Below are positions 23,216-32,200 of a DNA stretch of 40,175 nucleotides, in pieces (positions within the stretch are counted from its first letter, which is position 1; each line of letters opens with the position of its first letter). The notes below the pieces were generated by a model. That model was not told the origin of the DNA and did not search any database. It saw only the letters and a program-made list of their open reading frames with translations. The DNA is taken from assembly GCA_964477735.1 (NCBI GenBank), contig CAYZFD010000012.1, positions 1 through 40,175 on the forward strand. The letters are read 5' to 3'. This stretch comes from CAYZFD01 sp964477735. GTDB taxonomy: Bacteria; Bacteroidota; Bacteroidia; Flavobacteriales; Flavobacteriaceae. The position numbers were made by a program, and so were the translations under genes.

Positions 23216-25857
23216 AGCGGCTCAGCCATACAAAAATACACCGAAAAAAAATGCCAATCAACTTTTGGGCTGTTGCAATGCTGTTCATCTTCATAAGTCT
23301 TGGATCCAAGGCTCAAGAATCTTCAATAAACACTGAGACTGCAGACAGTATTAAAATTGACAGTGTTAAAGTCAAAAAACCTTTGCTTTTAGACCTTGTC
23401 AAAAGATATGCCAAAGGATCCATGAAAATTAGCAGACCAGAGAAAAAACTATACCTTGTTGACGAAGCCGAACTTTATTATCAAGACGTAGAACTTAAAT
23501 CGGGAATTATTGTACTGAACTATGAAACCAGCGAAGTGAGTGCGGGTAGAATTCGTGACACAACAGGTACGCTGGTGCAATATCCCGTTTTCAAACAAGG
23601 AGGTGATGAAATTAGGCCCGACTCTATTCGCTTTAACTTTGATACCAAAAGGGCAATCATTTGGAATTCGAGAAGTGAGCAAAACGACATGAATGTTTTT
23701 GGAGAAATCACCAAAAAAGAAAACGACTCGGTCTATTTTGTGAAAGAAGCACGCGTAACGACAGCACCCGACCCCAATGACCCCGATTATTTTATTCGAG
23801 TTCGCAAAGGGAAATTTGTGCCCAAGCGTAAGATTGTAGCAGGTTTAAGTAACTTGTATATTGAAGACGTTCCAACCCCTGTTTTTTTGCCTTTTGCCTA
23901 TTTTCCTCTTACTGAAAATCGGACTTCAGGATTTATTTTTCCAACCATTGGAGAAAGTGGACAACGAGGATTCTTTTTCCAAAATGGAGGTTATTATTTT
24001 GCCATTAATGATTATTTTGATTTGGCTGTTTTAGGCGATTATTACACCAACGGAAGCTATGGATTTCGCTCTGAAACCACATATTATAAAAAATATAAAT
24101 TTAGAGGCAACCTCAGTTTTAGATTCGAAAATTTAGTTTCTGGCCAAAGAGGGCTGCCAGGATATTCAAAATCTAATATTTACAATTTTCGTTGGTCACA
24201 CAATCAAGATGCCAAAGCCAATCCCAATAGTCGGTTTTCTGCATCAGTTAATTTAGGAAGTAGCAACTATTTTACGCAATCAGTTAACCAACTCAATTCT
24301 CCCAATTTCCTAAACAATACGCTTAGCTCCTCGGTTTCCTATTCTAAAACCTTTTCGGGATACCCCTCCGTGAATTTATCACTCACAGCATCTCACTCCC
24401 AAAACACCCGAACACAAAGTGTTAACATGACCCTCCCTACTTTTCAGGCCAATGTGGAGCGGATTTATCCTTTTGCCAAAAAGGATGGCATCAAGAAAGG
24501 TATCATACAAAACATTAATTTTCAATACAGTGTTAGGGGTGAAAACAGAATTCAAACCACTGATTCTCTTTTTCTAAAAAAAGAAATGTTTGACAACGCA
24601 CGTGCTGGCATGAAACACAGCATTCCTATCACCACAAACTTTAAGCTTTTTAAATACTTGAGTGTGAGTATGGGCGGTAATTATAACGAGGTTTGGACAG
24701 TTGAAACTACTAAAAGAAACGACTACGATTTGGTTGCCATGAAAGAGGGTGCTAAAGATACCATTCGCGGTTTTGATCGGTTTAGAGAATATAACTTCAA
24801 CACAAGCCTGGGCACAACTTTCTATGGAACTTTCAACTTTGGAGAAGATAAGAAAATTCAGTCTATAAGACATGTGGTTCGACCTTCAATCAGCTATAAC
24901 ATCAACCCAAGTTTCGATGAATATTATGATGAATACATCATTGATGCCGACGGCAACACTCGAGATTACACCAGATTTGAAGGAGGCCTCTTTGGCACCC
25001 CAGGCAATCGATTTTCTAGCGCCATTGGCATGAGCCTGAACAACACATTCGAAGCCAAGGTTAGAGACAAAGATTCAACAGCCACCGAACCTAAAAAAAT
25101 TAAACTTCTCAACAATTTAAACTTCTCTACCAGCTACAACGTATCAGCAGATTCTCTTAGATGGAGCCCGGTAAGAATGTCAACAGGAGTAGGGTTGTTC
25201 GACAACAAAATGAATGTCAATATAGGTGCTACTTTCGACCCCTATGCTGTTGACCAAAATGGTCAACGCTACAATACTTTTAATGTAAAAAACGGAGGCG
25301 CTATATTGCGCATGACCAGCGCCAACATGAACATGGGCTATTCTTTTAAAAGCAATAAATCTAAGTCTGACAACAGCAATAAAAGGGGATTCGACAACAG
25401 TCGAGATGGGGGTCGAGCAGACGATCTTTTTGGGCAAGGCAATGACTTTTCAGATAGCAGCTATCAAGAAAGTGATGAGGAAGATGATGATGAAAATGAA
25501 GAACCTAGCCCCTTTTACACCAACAACATGCCCTGGGATTTTAGACTGGCTTATTCCCTCACCTATTCAAACGCTCGGCAACAGCGTGAGATTTCGAACA
25601 ACTCATTGATGTTTTCAGGAAACATCGAGCTTTCTCCTAAATGGAAAGTGGGCATGTCTTCGGGTTATGATTTTAAAAATAAAGGGGTAACCTATACCCA
25701 GCTTCGCTTCGATCGGGATTTGGGAAGTTGGCGCATGAATTTCAGTTGGGTACCATTTAGTGAAAGAGCTTCATGGTACTTTTTTATTGGAATAAAATCT
25801 GGGTTGCTAAGCGATCTTAAATATGACAAGCGAAGAGAGCCTGACAGAAGACTTTAA
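23209..25857 (+). CDS. LptD-like outer-membrane LPS assembly porin
   Basis: An 882-residue protein from the ATG at 23209; an alternative ATG at 23251 directly before the hydrophobic signal core (FWAVAMLFIFISLGSKAQ) is also credible. An N-terminal OstA/LptD-like periplasmic domain (about residues 50-220; AELYYQDVELKSGIIVLNYE, PVFLPFAYFPLTENRTSGFI) precedes a large beta barrel of alternating aromatic strands to the C-terminus. It matches the Bacteroidota LptD_2 type, which inserts lipopolysaccharide into the outer membrane together with an LptE. A hydrophilic insert at about residues 717-769, ending in a run of Asp/Glu, interrupts the barrel. RidA follows 30 bases downstream. The amidase gene is divergent. 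Confidence 0.88.
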   Translation: MQKRLSHTKIHRKKMPINFWAVAMLFIFISLGSKAQESSINTETADSIKIDSVKVKKPLLLDLVKRYAKGSMKISRPEKKLYLVDEAELYYQDVELKSGIIVLNYETSEVSAGRIRDTTGTLVQYPVFKQGGDEIRPDSIRFNFDTKRAIIWNSRSEQNDMNVFGEITKKENDSVYFVKEARVTTAPDPNDPDYFIRVRKGKFVPKRKIVAGLSNLYIEDVPTPVFLPFAYFPLTENRTSGFIFPTIGESGQRGFFFQNGGYYFAINDYFDLAVLGDYYTNGSYGFRSETTYYKKYKFRGNLSFRFENLVSGQRGLPGYSKSNIYNFRWSHNQDAKANPNSRFSASVNLGSSNYFTQSVNQLNSPNFLNNTLSSSVSYSKTFSGYPSVNLSLTASHSQNTRTQSVNMTLPTFQANVERIYPFAKKDGIKKGIIQNINFQYSVRGENRIQTTDSLFLKKEMFDNARAGMKHSIPITTNFKLFKYLSVSMGGNYNEVWTVETTKRNDYDLVAMKEGAKDTIRGFDRFREYNFNTSLGTTFYGTFNFGEDKKIQSIRHVVRPSISYNINPSFDEYYDEYIIDADGNTRDYTRFEGGLFGTPGNRFSSAIGMSLNNTFEAKVRDKDSTATEPKKIKLLNNLNFSTSYNVSADSLRWSPVRMSTGVGLFDNKMNVNIGATFDPYAVDQNGQRYNTFNVKNGGAILRMTSANMNMGYSFKSNKSKSDNSNKRGFDNSRDGGRADDLFGQGNDFSDSSYQESDEEDDDENEEPSPFYTNNMPWDFRLAYSLTYSNARQQREISNNSLMFSGNIELSPKWKVGMSSGYDFKNKGVTYTQLRFDRDLGSWRMNFSWVPFSERASWYFFIGIKSGLLSDLKYDKRREPDRRL

Positions 25858-25887
25858 AATTTATCTAAAATATTCAAACTAAACTTT

Positions 25888-26271
25888 ATGAAAAAAGAAA
25901 TCATTTCAACATCTCATGCCCCACAACCCATTGGGCCGTATAACCAGGCAATTTTAGCGGATAATACGCTCTACATGTCGGGACAAATTGCACTAAACCC
26001 CAAAACAATGACTTTAGAATTAGACAATATAGCAGATGAAACCCGTCGTGTGATGAAAAATCTGGAGGCAGTTCTAGCTGCTGCCAACATGAAGTTTGAA
26101 CATGTAGTGAAAACGAGCATTTTTTTAAAAGACATGCAACAGTTTTCGGCTGTAAACGAAATTTATGGACAGTTTTTTGATGAAGCTACAGCACCGGCCA
26201 GAGAAACGGTACAAGTGGCGATGCTTCCAAAAGATGTAAACGTAGAAATTTCAATGATTGCCATACGCTAA
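25888..26271 (+). CDS. ridA: RidA family reactive imine/enamine deaminase
   Basis: A 127-residue protein of the RidA (YjgF/YER057c/UK114) family. It hydrolyses 2-aminoacrylate and related imines produced by PLP enzymes. Diagnostic segments are HAPQPIGPYNQAI near the N-terminus, LYMSGQIALNP, and Arg105 in APARETVQVAMLPKD, which corresponds to the catalytic arginine of E. coli RidA; the ending VEISMIAIR is also typical. It probably shares a transcript with the LptD-like gene 30 bases upstream. Its stop is one base from the stop of the convergent sugar kinase. Confidence 0.95.
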   Translation: MKKEIISTSHAPQPIGPYNQAILADNTLYMSGQIALNPKTMTLELDNIADETRRVMKNLEAVLAAANMKFEHVVKTSIFLKDMQQFSAVNEIYGQFFDEATAPARETVQVAMLPKDVNVEISMIAIR

Positions 26272-26272
26272 A

Positions 26273-27130
26273 TCAGCACCCCAGTTTTTGATGGTAGGCC
26301 ACCAATCCTTCAATGGGTTTTTTGATCACTATTCCTTTCTTTAGACCGAAGGAATCAAGAACAGTGGTTAACTCTTTTTCGAGATAAAAACCTATAGAAC
26401 CAATGAAATGAATGGGGATTTCTTTGTGATCATCAAACAAAAAAATCTGGTTTTTAACAAACAACTTAAGGCCTTTTCTAATTAACTTTTGACAATATTT
26501 TTCTTCTTTGTGCTCGATTAAAAATTTGGCAAAAGTGGCTAAATAAGTGTTCGGGTTTGGCTTTCGGTAGAGGAAGTCTTTAATGGTTTCGGCAGACAAG
26601 TCGTGTTCTTTGGCAAAAGTTTTGGATAGGGATGCTGGCATGCGTTCAAAATAATAATCCCGAATCAACTGACGACCAAAGTAGTTGCCACTGGCATCAT
26701 CCATTAATATATAGCCCAGCGAGGTTACCTTTTGAAAAACATCCTTTCCATCGAAATAACTGCAATTAGAGCCCGTGCCTAAGATACAAACAATCGAAGG
26801 CTCGCCTGGCGATGACACAGCATACACAGCCGCATAGGTATCTTCTTTGATTTGGATTTCAGCATGATCAAAAATCTTTTCGAAAACCGATTTGATAAGC
26901 TTTCTGGGAGATTCAATACTACAGCCTGCCCCATAAAAGTAAAGTTGAGAAACGTCGTGGCGATTTTGATAGAGTTCAAAGTTATTGATGACCCTTTCTT
27001 CTATAATATGATCTGAGAGTACTTGGGGGTTTAAGCCGAGCGTTTGGGTTTCGAACAAGACCTTTCCTTTCTCATCCAGTGCAATCCAGTCGGTTTTTGT
27101 AGATCCGCTATCGACTATGAGTTTTATCAT
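26273..27130 (-). CDS. BadF/BadG-type sugar kinase, probably N-acetylglucosamine kinase-like
   Basis: A 285-residue protein of the ASKHA fold. The phosphate-1 motif is MIKLIVDSGSTKTDWIALD, phosphate-2 is VCILGTGSNCSYFDG, and MDDASGNYFGRQLIRDYY follows, as in eukaryotic-type GlcNAc kinases and the BadF/BadG/BcrA family. The short length and absence of cysteine-bound cluster motifs argue for a sugar kinase rather than a benzoyl-CoA reductase activator. It ends the run tamB-pfkA-gapA-kinase, 38 bases after gapA, so it may feed phosphorylated amino sugars to glycolysis. Its stop is one base from that of convergent ridA. A 6-bp hairpin at 27140-27156 lies just upstream. Confidence 0.82.
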   Translation of the reverse strand: MIKLIVDSGSTKTDWIALDEKGKVLFETQTLGLNPQVLSDHIIEERVINNFELYQNRHDVSQLYFYGAGCSIESPRKLIKSVFEKIFDHAEIQIKEDTYAAVYAVSSPGEPSIVCILGTGSNCSYFDGKDVFQKVTSLGYILMDDASGNYFGRQLIRDYYFERMPASLSKTFAKEHDLSAETIKDFLYRKPNPNTYLATFAKFLIEHKEEKYCQKLIRKGLKLFVKNQIFLFDDHKEIPIHFIGSIGFYLEKELTTVLDSFGLKKGIVIKKPIEGLVAYHQKLGC

Positions 27131-27168
27131 GATTTTCTATCCAAATTAGGTTTGGAAATAGACTGCGC

Positions 27169-28173
27169 TTAGGACAGACTTTGAACGTGCAAAGCTAGGT
27201 CGATGAGTTTATTGGAGTAACCGGCTTCATTATCATACCAACTCACCACTTTAAAGAAAGTGCTATTAAGCTGAATTCCTGCATCAGCATCAACGATTGA
27301 AGTACGTGCATCACCAATAAAATCTTGAGAAACAACAAGGTCTTCGGTATAGCCCAAAACTCCTTTCAATTCGTTTTCTGAGGCGGCTTTAAAGGCAGCT
27401 TTTACGGCTTCGTAGTTTGTTTCTTTAGAAAGCTTTACGGTCAGATCCACAACTGAAACATCAGCGGTGGGTACCCTAAAAGCCATTCCTGTTAGCTTTC
27501 CTTCTAATGCGGGAATCACTTTGGTCACAGCTTTTGCTGCGCCCGTGGAAGCGGGGATGATGTTCAATAATGCACTTCGACCACCACGATAATCTTTTCT
27601 TGAGGGACCATCGACAGTCATTTGGGTTGCTGTTGTGGCATGCACTGTTGTCATAAGTGCTTCTTCAATACCAAAAACATCATTGAGCACTTTTGCTACA
27701 GGAGCCAAACAGTTGGTGGTGCAGGATGCATTCGAAACTATGGTGTCTGATGCTTTAGCGTCCTTGTGGTTCACACCCATCACAAACATGGGCGCATCGG
27801 CTGAAGGAGCAGAAATGACCACTTTTTTAGCACCACCATCAATGTGGAGTTGTGCCTTTTCAAGAGTAGTAAAAATCCCGGTGCACTCTGCAACAACATC
27901 TGCACCAACTTCATCCCATTTAAGTTGCTGAGGATCACGTTCTGCAGTGATTCTAACCAATTTACCGTCAACCAATAAATTGCCGTCTTTAGCTTCGATT
28001 TTAGCATCACAGTTACCGTGTACAGAGTCATATTTTAACAAATAAATCAAGTGATCTAAATCTAATAAATCGTTAATGGCTACAACTTCTACATTGCTTC
28101 GCTTGAGGCTGGCACGAAAAACCATGCGACCAATTCTTCCAAATCCGTTAATTCCAATTCTTAATGTTGACAT
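27169..28173 (-). CDS. gapA: Type I glyceraldehyde-3-phosphate dehydrogenase
   Basis: A 334-residue glycolytic enzyme. The NAD-binding N-terminus is RIGINGFGRIGRMVFR, with Asp35 in VAINDLLDLD positioned to bind NAD. The catalytic Cys151 is in SNASCTTNCLAPVAK and His178 in TTVHATTATQ. WYDNEAGYSNKLIDL closes the protein. Length and motifs are complete. It follows pfkA by 20 bases and precedes the BadF-type kinase, an arrangement that groups two central glycolytic steps in one transcription unit. Confidence 0.97.
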   Translation of the reverse strand: MSTLRIGINGFGRIGRMVFRASLKRSNVEVVAINDLLDLDHLIYLLKYDSVHGNCDAKIEAKDGNLLVDGKLVRITAERDPQQLKWDEVGADVVAECTGIFTTLEKAQLHIDGGAKKVVISAPSADAPMFVMGVNHKDAKASDTIVSNASCTTNCLAPVAKVLNDVFGIEEALMTTVHATTATQMTVDGPSRKDYRGGRSALLNIIPASTGAAKAVTKVIPALEGKLTGMAFRVPTADVSVVDLTVKLSKETNYEAVKAAFKAASENELKGVLGYTEDLVVSQDFIGDARTSIVDADAGIQLNSTFFKVVSWYDNEAGYSNKLIDLALHVQSLS

Positions 28174-28193
28174 GTTTGAGTTTTTTTTTAATT

Positions 28194-29186
28194 TTAAGTT
28201 GTCATAATTTCGGAGACTCTTATGAGTTCCTTGTTTATTTTTGATTTTCCTTTAATGGCTTTATTCAACGGCGTTAGCACCATTTCACCATCTCGGATCC
28301 CTACCATGTAGTTCGATTTTCCTTCGAGTAAGCTTTCAACGGCTTTGACCCCCATTCTACTGGCCAACACTCTATCAAAACAAGACGGAGCGCCTCCACG
28401 TTGCATGTGTCCAAGCACGGATACTCGAACTTCGTAGTCGGGCAAGTTTTCTTCGACATATTCAGCCAATTCGAAAACATTTTTTCCTGTTTTGTCTCCT
28501 TCAGCCACTACAACAATACTAGAAGATTTTCCAGATTTTCTACTCTTTTTCAAAGAATTCAGCAACCGTTTTAGCCCCATGTCTTCTTCGGGAATTAAAA
28601 TTTCTTCAGCCCCAGCTCCTATTCCAGTATTAAGTGCAATATGACCTGCATCTCGACCCATGACTTCAACAAAAAACAAGCGACTGTGAGAAATTGCAGT
28701 ATCTCTAATTTTATCAATGGCCTCAACGACTGTGTTTAGAGCAGTGTCATAACCTAGTGTGTGTGAAGTGCCAAAAATGTCATTGTCAATGGTTCCTGGA
28801 ATTCCTATAACAGGAATTCCAAACTCTTTCTGAAAGATCATGCCTCCAGTAAAACTTCCATCACCACCAATCACGATCAAACCATCAATGTGTTCTTTTT
28901 TAAGGTTTTCGAAGGCTTTTTGGCGACCTTCATTGGTTCTAAATTCGTTTGAACGAGCAGATTTTAGCTTGGTTCCACCCTTATTAATGATGTTATTAAC
29001 GCTTCGGGCATCCATTTCTTTAAAAACGCCTTCGATCAAACCTTGATAACCCTTATAAACTCCTATGCAAGTGATCTTATGAAAAGCACAACAACGCACC
29101 ACTGCTCTTATGGCAGCATTCATACCTGGGGCATCACCACCTGAAGTGAGCAAGGCAATTTTTTGAATTGGAGTGTTGATTTTCAT
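28194..29186 (-). CDS. pfkA: ATP-dependent 6-phosphofructokinase
   Basis: A 330-residue enzyme phosphorylating fructose 6-phosphate. Visible motifs: ATP-binding LLTSGGDAPGMNAAIRAVV, VIGGDGSFTGG with the Gly-Asp-Gly typical of ATP (not pyrophosphate) use, catalytic PGTIDNDI, EVMGRDAGHIAL, and substrate-binding LGHMQRGGAPS. I take the ATG at 29186. A TTG at 29198 would fall inside the likely promoter element and add a non-conserved leader. It is followed by gapA after 20 bases. Confidence 0.97.
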   Translation of the reverse strand: MKINTPIQKIALLTSGGDAPGMNAAIRAVVRCCAFHKITCIGVYKGYQGLIEGVFKEMDARSVNNIINKGGTKLKSARSNEFRTNEGRQKAFENLKKEHIDGLIVIGGDGSFTGGMIFQKEFGIPVIGIPGTIDNDIFGTSHTLGYDTALNTVVEAIDKIRDTAISHSRLFFVEVMGRDAGHIALNTGIGAGAEEILIPEEDMGLKRLLNSLKKSRKSGKSSSIVVVAEGDKTGKNVFELAEYVEENLPDYEVRVSVLGHMQRGGAPSCFDRVLASRMGVKAVESLLEGKSNYMVGIRDGEMVLTPLNKAIKGKSKINKELIRVSEIMTT

Positions 29187-29195
29187 AAGCGAGGG

Positions 29196-29203
29196 CAAAA
29201 TTA
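29196..29203 (-). promoter_or_regulatory. Candidate -7 element (TAATTTTG) for pfkA-gapA-kinase
   Basis: On the minus strand TAATTTTG is an exact TAnnTTTG match ending nine bases before the pfkA ATG, implying a leader of only a few bases. It lies in the 85-base gap after tamB and suggests the glycolytic genes have their own promoter. Confidence 0.45.
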
Positions 29204-29271
29204 CAAACTATATCTTGAAACACATGAGCATTGATGGTTTTTTTAACAAAAAAATAATGAGACAAGATAAA

Positions 29272-32200
29272 TTATTTAGAATTCGATTTTTGACTCGTTT
29301 TTAGAGAGATAAATTCTGGGAGTTTCGAGTTCACGGAGCCTGATTTTGTAGCTTTAGGTTTCGTGGTGATTATTTTTTTTATCAGTGACTTAAAACTATC
29401 AAAGTCCACTTGGAATACCATTCCAACTCCTTGAGTATAACCCAATTCATCGCCCAAATACTGAAACTCATTTTCTTTGTTAAAAACACGTGCACGAAGG
29501 CTCCCATCTTTGTTGAGTAAAAATTCAATTTGAACATCTCCTACAACAACAGTTTCTTCTACACCATTTACAGGAACTCCAAATTTTCCATTTACAAGAA
29601 TTCGGTCACTAATTCGTGTATTGAGGGTGAGTCCCAAACGATCTCTAGTTCTAAGGGTTGATGCCGCATTGCGATCACCTTGCACCAAATTGATTCCTAC
29701 ATTCATTTTTTCATCTTCACCAGCGAAAATGTTTTCAAAAACACCAGAGGCTTTTTGGAAAAGGTTGTTTACAACTGTTTGAGAGCTAATGGAAAAATCG
29801 TTGACAAATCCACCCTGAACTAACAAGTACACCGCTTGAAGCTGCCGCCTCTCAGCGTCTTGAAGTCTGTATTCTAGCTCAGAAAGTAAAGCGCCTCTAG
29901 TATTGGGAAAATCGATGCTGAACTGTGGATTGTCGAGCTTTAGCAAATTTCCGGTGAGGTTGATCGTTACTTCTGTTGGGATTTTTTTGTTGTAGGAGTC
30001 GTTTTCCAACAAAAGTGCTGGATTGGCACCTCCTGGCACATCATATACAGCCTGCATGTTGAGTTGGGCGCTCAGAGGTTTGCCTTCCCAAACAATGGTC
30101 CCTCCTTCTTTGAGCGCAAATTCTTTTTCGAAAATTCCTAAGTTTTTAAACAAATATTGACCTTCATACGCAATAAAATCACCCCACATATTAAAAGCTC
30201 CATTTGTGTTTATTTCCATCAGAATATTACCAGCTCCTCTGCCCTTTAGTGTGCTTCCTGTTTCCTGATCAACAACAATTTCTAGGTTTGCATCGCGAGT
30301 CACATCTAAATCAAAATTGAGTAAAAGTCCGCTAAGCGCTGGCTTGGTTATTGAAAAATTTTCTTTGAAGGTGCGCCTAGATTTATTTACAAACTGAATG
30401 TAGGATGCTTGTTCAAGAGTCGTAGCGTCACTCACTGGAATGGAAATGGAAGTGCCTTGGGCTGTTTGCCCACTAACGTCGATGGTTAGCGATTTTGCAG
30501 GACCATGAATGCGTGCTTCTCCTTCAAGAAAAGCGTTGCCATAATATAAAGAAGTGGGTGTTTTTTTTGTGTTTAATACCAATAGTCTATCGGTTTGAAT
30601 GCCCAAATCAAATTGCCAGTCTTTAAAGTTCTGATGTTTTACACGACCAAACAAAGTGCCCTTGGAATTGAAGTTTTTATCTGCGAGCGCTATGTTATGA
30701 ATAAAAAATTCATTTTCGCGAACTTGGATTTGGGCCAAATTTTCAAAATTATAATGAACAGCCAAGTATGGCACAGACATGCCACCATCTTTTAATAATA
30801 ACTCACCGTTTAATTTTGGGTTTTTAAAGTTTCCATCCATTAAAACATCGCCACTTAAGAAACCCTTGTAATCAGAAATGATATCGGTTCCGGTGGCAGT
30901 TAGAGGAGCTAACGGAAAATCGAACAACTTTAAATTGAGGTTAATGGGTGCTACCGATTCAAGGCCAAATGTCCCCCCTAAGCTTAGTTTTGTTTTATTG
31001 TTGTCAATAATTTTTGCATCCAACACAAATGGCTCCAAAGCCGAGGTCGCTGTGACCGCTACATCTGCAGTACCAATGGGCTCATTGTTGAGCACAAGCT
31101 TGTCAATATTTAAATTTGTATCGGCTTCGTATTTTTCTTCATTTTTACTAAGTTCTATTTTTCCGTTTATTAATCCATCAAGGACTAAATTGGGGGTATC
31201 TGGCAGAATGTTAGCCAACTGAACATCGTCAAAATTTATTCTTAAAAATTGTTTATCGCCTTTCTTGTGTAAAGCTTGAATTTGCAGTTTTTCCAAACCG
31301 CTTCTTAAACGCACCTCTTTGAGATCGAATGTGCTGTTGATAGGGTTAAAAATAAGTTTATTGTATTCGGTACCCAAATCATCAATTTCCCAAGTTCTTG
31401 ACTTTACAACAAAGCTTGAAGGCTGCATTCCAACCACCCAATTGTTATCCACGTCTATGGTATGATAAAAGTTTATTTCATGGTTGTTTCGGGTGGATTG
31501 ATCTAAAAACTGTGCCTTAAAGAACAAGGTGTCGTTAACGACCGTGTTGATAAGACTAAGCTCGTTCGCCCTAAGCACAGACGAAGCCACGCTTTCGGTT
31601 TCTAAATAAGCATTGTAGAGCGGGTTTTTAGTGTTCATCTGAAAATCAACAGATGAAAAGGAGGTGTTTTTATATTGGATAGAAGGCGCTCGAAACCTTA
31701 CCCTGAATAGCTTGCTGTCAGCATCAACCTTTCCTTGAACAAAAGTGTTGTCATTCACGGAAAGTTCTGGAAATAAGGCTTGTGCAATTTTTCCTTTGAG
31801 GTTGAAATTGAAATTAAAGTACTGCCCCTGCTGAACATTGACCGGTTGATATCGTTCAAACAAACCTCCAATGCTGTTGGATACCAAAATGGGGATTTGC
31901 TGCCAATTGAATTTCCCTATTAAAATTCCAGAAATGACATCAGAAGAATTGATGCTCAAAACCCGAACACCCTCTTGCAATCTCGATTGCGCTGAAAAAT
32001 CATCGAAGACAAAAGTTTGGTTGTCGGCTCTGAAACTGGCTTGCTTGATTTGCAAATCTCCAATTAAGTCTTGTAAAGTTTCTCCTTCAAGTTGAGCAGA
32101 AAAACGACCAACAAATTGAGCATTTTCTCTTTCAGAAAACCCTAAGGTCGTCAAGTCTGCTTTGGTTATGGAAGATTCAAAATCAAACACACGTCTTTGG

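Noticed and set aside
27140..27156. Hairpin TCCAAA/TTTGGA between gapA and the kinase gene
   Set aside because: Only six base pairs and no T-tract on the minus strand; too weak to call a terminator or attenuator.
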